From an uncultured Lachnospiraceae bacterium (GTDB lineage: Bacteria; Bacillota; Clostridia; Lachnospirales; Lachnospiraceae): DNA of 23,921 bases. The notes below the pieces were generated by a model. That model saw only the letters and a list, made by a program, of their open reading frames with translations. It ran no database searches and was not told the DNA's origin. Where the stretch lies: NCBI GenBank assembly GCA_902803015.1, contig CADCOL010000215.1, forward strand, positions 1 to 23,921, given 5' to 3'. Shown one piece after another: positions 14,311 to 22,281 of this stretch (its first letter is position 1; each line of letters opens with the position of its first letter). A program made the position numbers and the translations under genes.

Positions 14311-16419
14311 ATGGAAAAGATTAACATTGAAGAGATTTTTGCTTCCAACGTATTCACGCTTGCGGTTATGGAAAATTACCTTCCCGCAGATGCGTTTGCC
14401 GAAGTGAAACAGGTAATGGAGCATGGCGGAGAGCTTTCCAAGGATACCGCCAATGTGGTTGCGGGTGCCATGAAAACATGGGCACTTGAAAAGGGAGCAA
14501 CCCATTATACACACTGGTTCCAGCCGCTGACCGGATTCACCGCCGAAAAGCATGATTCCTTTATCACGCATCCGGACAATGACGGAAAAATGATTGTGGA
14601 ATTCTCCGGCAAGGAACTGATCAAGGGAGAATCGGACGGATCTTCTTTCCCTTCCGGCGGACTCCGTGCAACGTTTGAAGCGAGAGGATATACGGCCTGG
14701 GACATTACCTCTCCCGCATTCGTCAGAGAGGATGCGACCGGTGCCATCCTTTGCATTCCGACCGCATTCTGTTCTTACAAAGGAGAAGCACTGGATAAGA
14801 AGACACCGCTTCTTCGTTCCTGTCAGGCAATTAATGAACAGGCGCTTCGTATCGTACGTCTTTTCGGAAACAAAACCGCAACCAGAGTCACTCCCTGTGT
14901 CGGTGCGGAGCAGGAATATTTTATCATCGATCGTGAAAAATACTTAAAGAGATACGATTTAATCTATTCCGGAAGAACCCTGTTCGGTGCGAATGCACCC
15001 AAGGGACAGGAGATGAGCGATCATTATTACGGAAGCATCCGTGAAAGAATCGGATCATTTATGCATGATGTAAATATCGAACTTTGGAAACTCGGTGTTA
15101 CCGCGAAGACGCAGCACAACGAAGTGGCGCCTGCGCAGCATGAACTGGCACCGATTTACGAGACGGCAAATGTGGCCGTGGACCATAACCAGCTTGTCAT
15201 GGAGACGCTTCGCAAGGTTGCGGAACGTCACGGTTTAACCTGTCTTTTGCATGAAAAACCGTTCCACGGAATCAACGGAAGCGGCAAGCACAATAACTGG
15301 TCCTTAACCACGGATGACGGAATGAACCTTCTGGATCCCGGCGATACGCCGAATGCGAATATTCAGTTCCTGCTGGTGTTGGCATGCATTGTTAAGGCAG
15401 TGGACAAACATGCGGATCTGCTTCGCCAGAGTGCATCCGATGTCGGAAACGATTTGCGACTCGGTGCGGATGAAGCGCCTCCGGCAATTGTTTCCATTTT
15501 CCTCGGAGAACAGTTGGATGATGTGGTTCGTCAGCTTGTGGAAACCGGCGAGGCGAAGCATCTGATTAACAGCGAAGTACTGGCAACGGGTGTTGATACC
15601 ATTCCGGATTTGTTAATCGATCCTACGGACCGCAACCGTACATCACCGTTTGCGTTTACCGGTAATAAATTCGAATTCCGTATGGTGGGCTCCGCGGATT
15701 CCATCGGCGATCCGAATGTCATTCTGAATACCATCGTTGCGGAAAGTTTCTGTGAGGCAGCGGATATTCTTGAGGCAGCGGACGACTTTGATCTGGCTTG
15801 CCATGATCTGATTAAGCTTTATCTGGCAGAACATCAGAGAATTATCTTCAACGGAAACGGATATTCTCCCGAATGGGTGAAAGAAGCAGCAAGAAGAGGC
15901 TTGCCGAATCTTCCGACCATGCTGGATGCCATCGACACTCTGACGACCGAGAAAGCAATTGCGCTTTTTGAAAAATTCGGAATTTATACAAAGGCGGAAT
16001 TGGAATCCAGAAAAGAGGTTCTTTATGAAACCTATTCCAAGACGTTGAACATCGAAGCAAACTGCATGGTGGAAATGGCGTCGAAACAGATTATTCCGGC
16101 AGGTTTCCTTTACATGAAGGATTTGGCCGGTGCCGTAAAACTTGCCAATAATGTGGGCGTATCCGATCGCGCGGCCAGAAACATCCTGACGGAGGTAACC
16201 GGCCTTCTGGAAGATCTGGAAGATGCGCTGGAAGCATTGAAGGCAGCACTTTCGGAAGCACAGTCCATACGCGGAAACAAGGAAAAAGCATTTGCATATC
16301 GTGACCGCGTAAAGGTTTGTATGGAACAGCTAAGGAAGCCGGCAGACCGTCTGGAAACCATCACGGACAAGAGTATCTGGCCGTTCCCGTCCTATGAGGA
16401 CTTATTGTTCGAAGTATAA
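14311..16419 (+). CDS. glnN: Type III glutamine synthetase
   Basis: A 702-aa enzyme, the typical size of GSIII (GSI is about 450 aa), which makes glutamine from glutamate, ammonia and ATP. GSIII-type sequence runs from the N-terminus (FASNVFTLAVMENYLP, KGATHYTHWFQPLTG). Catalytic-site motifs are VGAEQEYFIID near residue 197, NEVAPAQHELAP near 270, NGSGKHNNWSL near 322, NRTSPFAFTGNKFEFRM near 442. It starts 3 nt after the U32 stop with AAAGGA as ribosome site, so it is translated as part of the same transcript. No nitrogen-responsive element is visible in this short junction; an internal promoter inside the U32 gene is possible. It is an odd partner for RNA-modification genes. Confidence 0.96.
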   Translation: MEKINIEEIFASNVFTLAVMENYLPADAFAEVKQVMEHGGELSKDTANVVAGAMKTWALEKGATHYTHWFQPLTGFTAEKHDSFITHPDNDGKMIVEFSGKELIKGESDGSSFPSGGLRATFEARGYTAWDITSPAFVREDATGAILCIPTAFCSYKGEALDKKTPLLRSCQAINEQALRIVRLFGNKTATRVTPCVGAEQEYFIIDREKYLKRYDLIYSGRTLFGANAPKGQEMSDHYYGSIRERIGSFMHDVNIELWKLGVTAKTQHNEVAPAQHELAPIYETANVAVDHNQLVMETLRKVAERHGLTCLLHEKPFHGINGSGKHNNWSLTTDDGMNLLDPGDTPNANIQFLLVLACIVKAVDKHADLLRQSASDVGNDLRLGADEAPPAIVSIFLGEQLDDVVRQLVETGEAKHLINSEVLATGVDTIPDLLIDPTDRNRTSPFAFTGNKFEFRMVGSADSIGDPNVILNTIVAESFCEAADILEAADDFDLACHDLIKLYLAEHQRIIFNGNGYSPEWVKEAARRGLPNLPTMLDAIDTLTTEKAIALFEKFGIYTKAELESRKEVLYETYSKTLNIEANCMVEMASKQIIPAGFLYMKDLAGAVKLANNVGVSDRAARNILTEVTGLLEDLEDALEALKAALSEAQSIRGNKEKAFAYRDRVKVCMEQLRKPADRLETITDKSIWPFPSYEDLLFEV

Positions 16420-16458
16420 AATACGATCAAACAGAAGATAAAACAGGAGAACAGCAAT

Positions 16459-17382
16459 ATGAAACCGATATTAGTTATCATGGCAGCAGGCATGGGAAGC
16501 CGTTACGGCGGATTGAAGCAGATTGATCCGGTTGACGAAGAAGGGGACAAGATTATCGATTTTTCCCTTTATGATGCAAGACGTGCCGGCTTTGAAAAAG
16601 CCGTATTCATCATAAAAAAAGAGAATGAGGAAATTTTCCGCGAGTGCATTTCCGCCCGTGTCGAAGGTTTTATGGAAGTGGAATATGCGTATCAGCAGTT
16701 AGATGACATTCCGCAGGGCTTCACGGTACCGGAAGGCCGTGTAAAACCATGGGGGACCGCTCACGCCGTATATGCGGCAAGAAACGCGGTAAAGGGTGCT
16801 CCCTTTGCGGTAATTAATGCGGATGATTATTACGGAGTGGAAGCGTTTGCCAAACTGTATGATTTTTTAAGCACACACGAAGATGATGAAAAATACCGTT
16901 ATGCCATGGTCGGATACCGCCTTGGCAATACATTAACGGAGAACGGCTCCGTTTCGAGAGGATGCTGTTCTTCCAATGAAGAAGGTTACTTAACGGATAT
17001 CGTGGAACGCACCAAGATCATTAAAACCGAAGACGGTGCGGCATTCTCCGAAGACGGCGGGGAGACATTTACTCCGATTTCACCGGATACGATTGTTTCG
17101 ATGAATCTTTGGGGATTCACACCGAGTATTCTAAAGGAACTCGAGGGTGCACTGGAAGGATTTTTCCGTGAGAAACTGCCGACCAATCCGGAAAAAGCGG
17201 AATGCTATCTTCCGATGGAGGTGGACCGCCTTTTGAAGGAAGGAAAAGCGACCGTAAATGTACTCAGCAGCTCCGATAAATGGTTTGGAGTAACCTACAA
17301 GGAAGATAAGCCGTATGTGGAGGCTTCCATTCGTGCCCTGAAGGAAAAAGGAGTTTATCCGAAAAATCTTTGGAAATCATGA
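16459..17382 (+). CDS. Sugar nucleotidyltransferase-like protein
   Basis: A 307-aa protein with a Rossmann-like NTP-transferase start: MAAGMGSRYGGLKQIDPV, containing the G-x-G-x-R nucleotide-binding loop (G11-R15) and a downstream Lys. VINADDYYG at residues 118-126 gives the acidic metal-binding pair typical of the glucose-1-phosphate thymidylyl/uridylyltransferase superfamily. The C-terminus (CYLPMEVDRLLKEGKA, WFGVTYKED) has no left-handed beta-helix, so no acyltransferase is fused. The sugar phosphate is not determinable. AGGAG at 16445-16449 precedes the ATG by 9 nt. It lies 39 nt after glnN with no terminator between. Confidence 0.85.
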   Translation: MKPILVIMAAGMGSRYGGLKQIDPVDEEGDKIIDFSLYDARRAGFEKAVFIIKKENEEIFRECISARVEGFMEVEYAYQQLDDIPQGFTVPEGRVKPWGTAHAVYAARNAVKGAPFAVINADDYYGVEAFAKLYDFLSTHEDDEKYRYAMVGYRLGNTLTENGSVSRGCCSSNEEGYLTDIVERTKIIKTEDGAAFSEDGGETFTPISPDTIVSMNLWGFTPSILKELEGALEGFFREKLPTNPEKAECYLPMEVDRLLKEGKATVNVLSSSDKWFGVTYKEDKPYVEASIRALKEKGVYPKNLWKS

Positions 17383-17389
17383 ATTCGTG

Positions 17390-17448
17390 TTGGACATTTG
17401 TTGGACGATGGGGCGTACAGTAGTAGTGTTGTTATGGTTTTACAGTAG
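17390..17448. repeat. Paired short direct repeats in the leader of the 1364-aa gene
   Basis: In the 75-nt gap before 17458, TTGGAC occurs at 17390-17395 and 17401-17406 (11 bp apart), and TACAGTAG occurs at 17416-17423 and 17441-17448 (25 bp apart). TTGGAC at 17401 could be a -35 box with a poor -10 (TAGTGT) 17 nt further on. No terminator for the upstream gene is visible. Confidence 0.4.
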
Positions 17449-17457
17449 GAGAACACT

Positions 17458-20400
17458 ATGGGTTACAACGAAGACTTAGAACAGATTATAAGTGCGAAAA
17501 AGAAAATGCTGCCCTATTTGTCGGGGCCGGCATTACATTCTGCGGTTGCGGAGATTGCTTTTCTTTCCCATTATCTGAATATTCTGAAGAATAAAGAGAA
17601 AGATGAAGAGCAAAAGAAAATCACCCTGCAGAATGTTGCAATGGCGAATTACGAAATCGATCAGGTGAAAAGGATCGAGGAAGCGGCGAAAGAATGCGAA
17701 AAGATTTCAAGAATTCTCGGCCTGTCGCCTGAAGAACCCGTGTCGGAAGAGTATTATGACTATCTTATGAATCCCGGTTCATTCGAGAGGGAACGCGAGA
17801 AAAACGGAATGCACGATACATCCCATTCCATTAATGATTACGAGGATGAGGAAGAAAAAGACGTAAGTCCCGCTGTTCCCGAAAAGAAACCGGAAGTCAA
17901 ACCGAATGTCGCAAAGGAGAACAATCAATCCGATGAATGGGACGAGGAAGAAGAAGCGCCCAAAAAGAAGGATTTTCAGAGTATTCTTCGCGGCTATCGT
18001 TTCCTGGAACAGGTCAAATCCCTTCATGAGTCTTTGAAGGAAACCCTTAAGGATTTGGAGGAAGACGATTCGAAGCTTTCGGAGGAAAGCAGGTTTAAGC
18101 GTCTTGCATTCAGAGAGTATGAAGAAATGAAAGCGGCGCTGGCATTTGCCGTAAAGGCCAGTGATGAGGCGAACGAAGATGCTTCTCCGGATCGTCTGTT
18201 TACCGCGCTCGATATTTATCAGAAGAAAGCGGATGCCTATGCAAAAAAGCGTAAAGCACTTGAGGAAGCGAATGTTGCGGGGGCAGGGCAGAACGTGATT
18301 CTGACAGATGAAGAGGAAAAAGCGGAAAAAACACGTCTTCGTGCTTCAAAGAAATGGCAGAAAAAGGCAAAGGACCTATTCGGGAAATTAAAATCTGCAT
18401 TGCGCGGTTTGCATTTTTCCGACTTGGAAAGTCCGGAATCGGGCAATTCGACTGACAGTGAAGCACTTCCTCCCAAAGAAGTATTCAAGAGTTTCTCCAA
18501 GTACCGTGAGTATCTGGGAGACGAAGTTGTTCTGAACGATTACAATCCGGAAGATTTTAAAGAAGAAAACCGGACCGGCAAGTGGTTCCGTGAAGACGAC
18601 TATGACTGGATGTTTTCCGGGGAACGTAAAGTGCCGCAGAACAATCAGGGACAAAACAGAAAAGAAGAGGATGCCAATCTGGACGGCTTCGTAATCTATG
18701 AAGATCCCTGGTACCAGGAAATCCCGGAAGAACAGTGGGAAATGATTCGCGAAGATTCCGGAATGTCGATGGCGGAAGGATATTCGAAACGTTTCAGCTC
18801 AGAGGCGGATGTTCTTGCATCCATGCTGGAGAGTAATCCGAACGGCGGATATGCTCCTTCCTCGGCAGATGCCGCACAGACCGTATTTGTATTATGGCTG
18901 ATGGGACACAAAGGATTCGGTCTGGATGCGGTAACGAGATTTGCAGGCGGTCCTCTGTACAACAAAAGAGGAGAGATTGTTAACGCGGATGAATTGGCAA
19001 CCTTGTCCAAACTGCGCGAAGAATTCGTTCAATTCTGCAAGGATAATCCCACGACGGGAGCGGAAGCCGGTAATCCGGAAAAGTACAAAGCAAGTGCCGA
19101 GAATTGGGCCAACTGCTTTAAGCACGCAACAAACCGTATCAAAGAATATAAGCTTCCGGAGATTGATTACACGGATAAGAATCAGGTATTGGAGCATATT
19201 GACGAATTCGTTATGCTTTCCAAACTGGGATTTTATTTTGAAAAAGAAGTTCCGATTATTCTTGGAGGAGACAATCTTTCCGTGCCGGTAAAGGACATCG
19301 CGTCCACGGTATTGGGAGGAAAGAAGGAATACCGGAACATGATCAGTGACTGGAATGCCATTAAATGCGTTATGAATCCGATTTCCAAAGGATTTGCGGA
19401 CGCACCGGTACCCGAAAATGTGAAGGGAATGAGACTTTGCGATTTTGCGGCTGGAGTCGGGCATGTGTCAGCCTATCGTGCAATGGCCGGAAAAGTAATC
19501 AATCCTTATGCCGGAATGAAACTTTCGGATGTGACGAAAGAAGCAAAAACGAAGAGTCTTTACCTGTTCGGGGCGACCGAAGATGTTGCGGGATGGCATA
19601 CGGCCAATTCTGCGCAAAGATTCGTATACAAAGATTTTATGGGATTCTATCTCGGACGAGACAGAGACAGCTTTTTAAAAACCGTCGAGAAAGAATTCGA
19701 TATGAAATCGGAAGAAGCGCGTCAGCTGGCCAAGGAAGATGTGGTTGAAGCGGCATCAAGAATGATTTCCTATACATTCGGAGAGATGCGTACACGTCTT
19801 TTGGAAACGGGGGATGACCCGGCCGCCATGCGCGAGTTGATTAAAGGTCAGATTGAAAACCGGAGTGTCCGCGCGTGGATTGACGATTCTTTCTGCAACA
19901 AGATTATGACCGACAGGGAACAGGCCGTTCTTGCATGCCTCGGACTTGAAGCCAGCGACGCATTTCTCTTTGACGGGAAAACCGCAGCGGAACTCTGGGG
20001 AGAGAAATATGCGGATGTAGAGGATCCGGTTGAGAAAGAAACTTTGCTTCAGGCTGAGATTCTGAAGAAAATTGCTATCGGAGATTCGCGGATTCAGTTA
20101 AAGGACTGGGAGATCGGAGAGGACGGAGAACTGATCCCGGTAGCACCGATTACCGTTTTGGAAAAGAAGGAAAAACTGAAAGAGATTCTGGATTTCGGCT
20201 CCTCCTATAAGATAATGCTTCAGGAAGGTCTTCGTGAGTTTCAGACCATTCAGGATACCCTTTCGCTGACACAGAAAAACCCTGCTGCGAACCGTAAGGG
20301 TTCCGCAAATAAAGAGGGAAGCCCGGCTTACCAGGAGATGTGTCTGTGTCTGGATCAGGTTGTTCGCGATTTGGACGGAGAACTGTTCCAGGGAAAAGGC

Positions 20401-21552
20401 AATGCATACCGTACGGAAATACATCTTCAGAAGCTTTTTATCGCGGCACAGAATTATAAAAAAGAGTGCAAGGGTATTCATCCGGGATCTCCGGAGGAAA
20501 CCTGCTTTAAGTGTGCGGAACAGCTGATTGAACTGTTTTCTGTATATGACGAGAGAATTCAGACTTACAGGAATGCCATCGACAGCAGTCTTTCCATTGA
20601 CGGCAGAAATTACGGGGATATTACCGATGCGCCGTTTATTCATTTAATGAGTAAAATGAATAAAATCGCCCGCTTCCTTGCCGTGCCGGTTCCCACGGAT
20701 GAAGAGGCTGCCAAAAAGTATGCGCAGGATGCCCTGGTACGCAAACAGTGGGAACTTTCCGGCATGAAGATTCACGGTAAGCACCATCCGAAAGAGAACT
20801 ACGAAAAAGCCGTTGAATTCCTGAAAACAGAGATTGCCAATCTTTGCAAAGAAGGAACGGCCGGAATCGAAGATATCAGAAAGTACGATCATTTAAATGA
20901 GGAAATCGAGCGTCTGGCAGGAAATCCGGCTTTCAAGACAATCATGGACACCTCTCCGAAATTCGCGTTAGAGAATTGGAGAAATATCGAAAGAGCTACC
21001 GGTGAAAAAGCATCGGAATATGTAACCAATGTTGCGATGATTAAAGCGGATTATACCACTTTCTCCAATTATCTTGCGGGAATCGAGCATCCGATGGGCG
21101 AAGAACCAACGGAGGATACGAAAAAACAAATGCGGACCGACGCGCGTCAGGCATTGAATGATTTAATGGCCTATGTGAATGACGGAGAAGGAAACAAATA
21201 CGTTAAAGAAGTCGAAAGAAAGAAGGTATATAAGAAACTGACCGGTTTAATTCTGGATCAGATTCTTGCGCAGGAAGAAAGCGGATTCCGTCTTCGTCAG
21301 GAAGCCGTTGCGGAAGAAATCAGTCTTTCCAAGGGAATCCGTCTTGGCGGAAGAACCTATAATGAAATGTTTAAGTGGACTTATAATCTGCTGGAAGGCG
21401 GAAAGGTTTTGGAAGGCAATAAGCTTTCCTCCACCTTAAAATACCTTGACCAGGGCGAATTAAAGACTCAGATTCAGAAAGAACTGTCCAGAAATTTTGT
21501 CGATAACAATAACAGGGCGAGTCTACAGGCCGAGATTGGAAGAAAGCTTTAA
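17458..21552 (+). CDS. Very large cytoplasmic protein of unknown function (1364 aa)
   Basis: I do not recognise any family. There is no signal peptide and no membrane segment. Residues 1-115 are helical and charged (EDLEQIISAKKKMLPYL). Residues about 118-172 are a disordered acidic linker with Asp/Glu runs broken by PEKKPEVKPN. Residues 172-310 are Lys/Glu-rich helices likely to form a coiled coil. About 330-760 look globular and hydrophobic enough for folded domains (QTVFVLWLMGHKGFGLDAV, CDFAAGVGHVSAYRAMAGK near 661, LYLFGATEDVAGWHTAN near 702). The remainder is mostly helical, with one C-x2-C pair (C1016, C1019). No HExxH, kinase, nucleotide-binding P-loop or nuclease motif was found. AGGAG stands 7 nt before the ATG. 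Base composition and codon use resemble the neighbours, so recent transfer is not evident. Its 3' end overlaps queT on the other strand by 30 nt. Confidence 0.85.
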   Translation: MGYNEDLEQIISAKKKMLPYLSGPALHSAVAEIAFLSHYLNILKNKEKDEEQKKITLQNVAMANYEIDQVKRIEEAAKECEKISRILGLSPEEPVSEEYYDYLMNPGSFEREREKNGMHDTSHSINDYEDEEEKDVSPAVPEKKPEVKPNVAKENNQSDEWDEEEEAPKKKDFQSILRGYRFLEQVKSLHESLKETLKDLEEDDSKLSEESRFKRLAFREYEEMKAALAFAVKASDEANEDASPDRLFTALDIYQKKADAYAKKRKALEEANVAGAGQNVILTDEEEKAEKTRLRASKKWQKKAKDLFGKLKSALRGLHFSDLESPESGNSTDSEALPPKEVFKSFSKYREYLGDEVVLNDYNPEDFKEENRTGKWFREDDYDWMFSGERKVPQNNQGQNRKEEDANLDGFVIYEDPWYQEIPEEQWEMIREDSGMSMAEGYSKRFSSEADVLASMLESNPNGGYAPSSADAAQTVFVLWLMGHKGFGLDAVTRFAGGPLYNKRGEIVNADELATLSKLREEFVQFCKDNPTTGAEAGNPEKYKASAENWANCFKHATNRIKEYKLPEIDYTDKNQVLEHIDEFVMLSKLGFYFEKEVPIILGGDNLSVPVKDIASTVLGGKKEYRNMISDWNAIKCVMNPISKGFADAPVPENVKGMRLCDFAAGVGHVSAYRAMAGKVINPYAGMKLSDVTKEAKTKSLYLFGATEDVAGWHTANSAQRFVYKDFMGFYLGRDRDSFLKTVEKEFDMKSEEARQLAKEDVVEAASRMISYTFGEMRTRLLETGDDPAAMRELIKGQIENRSVRAWIDDSFCNKIMTDREQAVLACLGLEASDAFLFDGKTAAELWGEKYADVEDPVEKETLLQAEILKKIAIGDSRIQLKDWEIGEDGELIPVAPITVLEKKEKLKEILDFGSSYKIMLQEGLREFQTIQDTLSLTQKNPAANRKGSANKEGSPAYQEMCLCLDQVVRDLDGELFQGKGNAYRTEIHLQKLFIAAQNYKKECKGIHPGSPEETCFKCAEQLIELFSVYDERIQTYRNAIDSSLSIDGRNYGDITDAPFIHLMSKMNKIARFLAVPVPTDEEAAKKYAQDALVRKQWELSGMKIHGKHHPKENYEKAVEFLKTEIANLCKEGTAGIEDIRKYDHLNEEIERLAGNPAFKTIMDTSPKFALENWRNIERATGEKASEYVTNVAMIKADYTTFSNYLAGIEHPMGEEPTEDTKKQMRTDARQALNDLMAYVNDGEGNKYVKEVERKKVYKKLTGLILDQILAQEESGFRLRQEAVAEEISLSKGIRLGGRTYNEMFKWTYNLLEGGKVLEGNKLSSTLKYLDQGELKTQIQKELSRNFVDNNNRASLQAEIGRKL

Positions 21553-22119
21553 ATCCAGCTTCGTATTTCTCATGATAAAAGAAAGCCCGAGCCCTAAAAA
21601 TGTGCAGGAGATCAGTTCCCCGAGTCCTACGGTGATAACATAGAACCAGTAAACGGTATGAATCTCATATCCCATAAATACAACGGGATCCGTTAAGCCG
21701 TACGCGTAAATTAATACAAGGGGAACAACCAGCATGTTTCCGACAATGGGAGGAATGGAACCTAAAACGGTGCCCGCTATGCCGAGCGCCGTTTTTTTGT
21801 TTTTGGAATCCGCTTTCTGAATCCGGCTTCTGAAAATGCGGCCGATTACATATGTCAAAGCGGCGGCTGCCAAAGTGGTAAGCGAACCGAAAATAACATC
21901 CTGAATAACGGAACCGATCAGAATGTTGCTAAGCAAACATCCGATAAAAAGTCCGGGAATGGCTGCGGGGGTGAAAAGGGAAAGAATGGTGAGCGCTTCG
22001 GAGAAGCGTACCTGGATTGCCATATTGGCAAGTCCCAATGCGTTGGCAAGAAAAGTAAGCACAACGTACAAAGCGGCTATGATTGCCGCACTGGTAATGA
22101 AATACACAGATTTTTTCAT
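21523..22119 (-). CDS. queT: QueT-family ECF transporter substrate-binding (S) component
   Basis: A 198-aa hydrophobic protein with about six membrane segments. The QueT family pattern is visible: IQVRFSEALTILSLFTPAAIPGLFIGCLLSN, then GSLTTLAAAALTYVIG and VGNMLVVPLVLIYAYG, and a C-terminal GELISCTFLGLGLSF. S components bind a small molecule and share the ECF energising module (EcfA, EcfA', EcfT), which is not encoded here. QueT proteins import queuosine precursors such as preQ1. A preQ1-I riboswitch covers the ribosome binding site (see 22131-22172), which supports the substrate strongly. The stop codon lies inside the 3' end of the convergent 1364-aa gene. Confidence 0.92.
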   Translation of the reverse strand: MKKSVYFITSAAIIAALYVVLTFLANALGLANMAIQVRFSEALTILSLFTPAAIPGLFIGCLLSNILIGSVIQDVIFGSLTTLAAAALTYVIGRIFRSRIQKADSKNKKTALGIAGTVLGSIPPIVGNMLVVPLVLIYAYGLTDPVVFMGYEIHTVYWFYVITVGLGELISCTFLGLGLSFIMRNTKLDLKLSSNLGL

Positions 22120-22130
22120 GATGAAATTGT

Positions 22131-22172
22131 CTCCTTAGTTTTGTTTTAAGTGAGGATGGTTTCGAACTCACT
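22131..22172 (-). ncRNA. preQ1-I riboswitch controlling queT
   Basis: On the minus strand the leader reads a 5-bp stem GTGAG (22171-22167) with CTCAC (22154-22150), a 12-nt loop TTCGAAACCATC, and an A-rich tail TTAAAACAAAACTAAGGAG that ends in the Shine-Dalgarno sequence (22136-22131). This is the size and layout of the preQ1 class I pseudoknot; the tail is close to that of the Thermoanaerobacter tengcongensis aptamer, where loop CC pairs with the GG of the ribosome site. Ligand binding should hide the ribosome site and lower translation of QueT when preQ1 is abundant. Confidence 0.87.
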
Positions 22173-22211
22173 GATGAATGATACAAATGCCGTCTTTGCG
22201 GTATTGTGTAC

Positions 22212-22240
22212 AAAAGCGGGCCGCCGTTTGGCGACCCGCT
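22212..22240 (-). terminator. Intrinsic terminator of the pilin-like gene
   Basis: On the minus strand an 11-bp stem (22240-22230 with 22225-22215, one G-T pair) closes a 4-nt AAAC loop and is followed by TTTT (22215-22212). It lies 42 nt downstream of the pilin stop codon and separates that gene from queT. Confidence 0.8.
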
Positions 22241-22241
22241 C

Positions 22242-22270
22242 ATTATATCTTATCCGTTTTCAAAAAGCAA
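22242..22270 (-). promoter_or_regulatory. Sigma-A-type promoter for queT
   Basis: On the minus strand TTGCTT (22270-22265), a 17-nt spacer, and TATAAT (22247-22242). Expected start near 22235, which lies inside the 5' arm of the hairpin at 22215-22240. It would give a leader of about 115 nt containing the preQ1 riboswitch. A weak inverted repeat TCAAAAAG/CTTTTTGA (22260-22281) overlaps the -35 box. Confidence 0.65.
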
Positions 22271-22281
22271 ACTCTTTTTGA

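Noticed and set aside
17401..17429. TTGGAC-17-TAGTGT as a sigma-A promoter for the 1364-aa gene
   Set aside because: The -10 matches the consensus at only three positions, so it was kept only as a possibility within the repeat entry.
18892..19464. 190-codon minus-strand open frame inside the 1364-aa gene
   Set aside because: The sense frame is continuous over 4 kb with normal codon use; the antisense frame has no start signals and no domain.
17458..21552. 1364-aa protein as a phage tape-measure protein
   Set aside because: No other phage genes are near, there are no hydrophobic membrane segments or regular repeats, and the neighbours are core metabolic genes.
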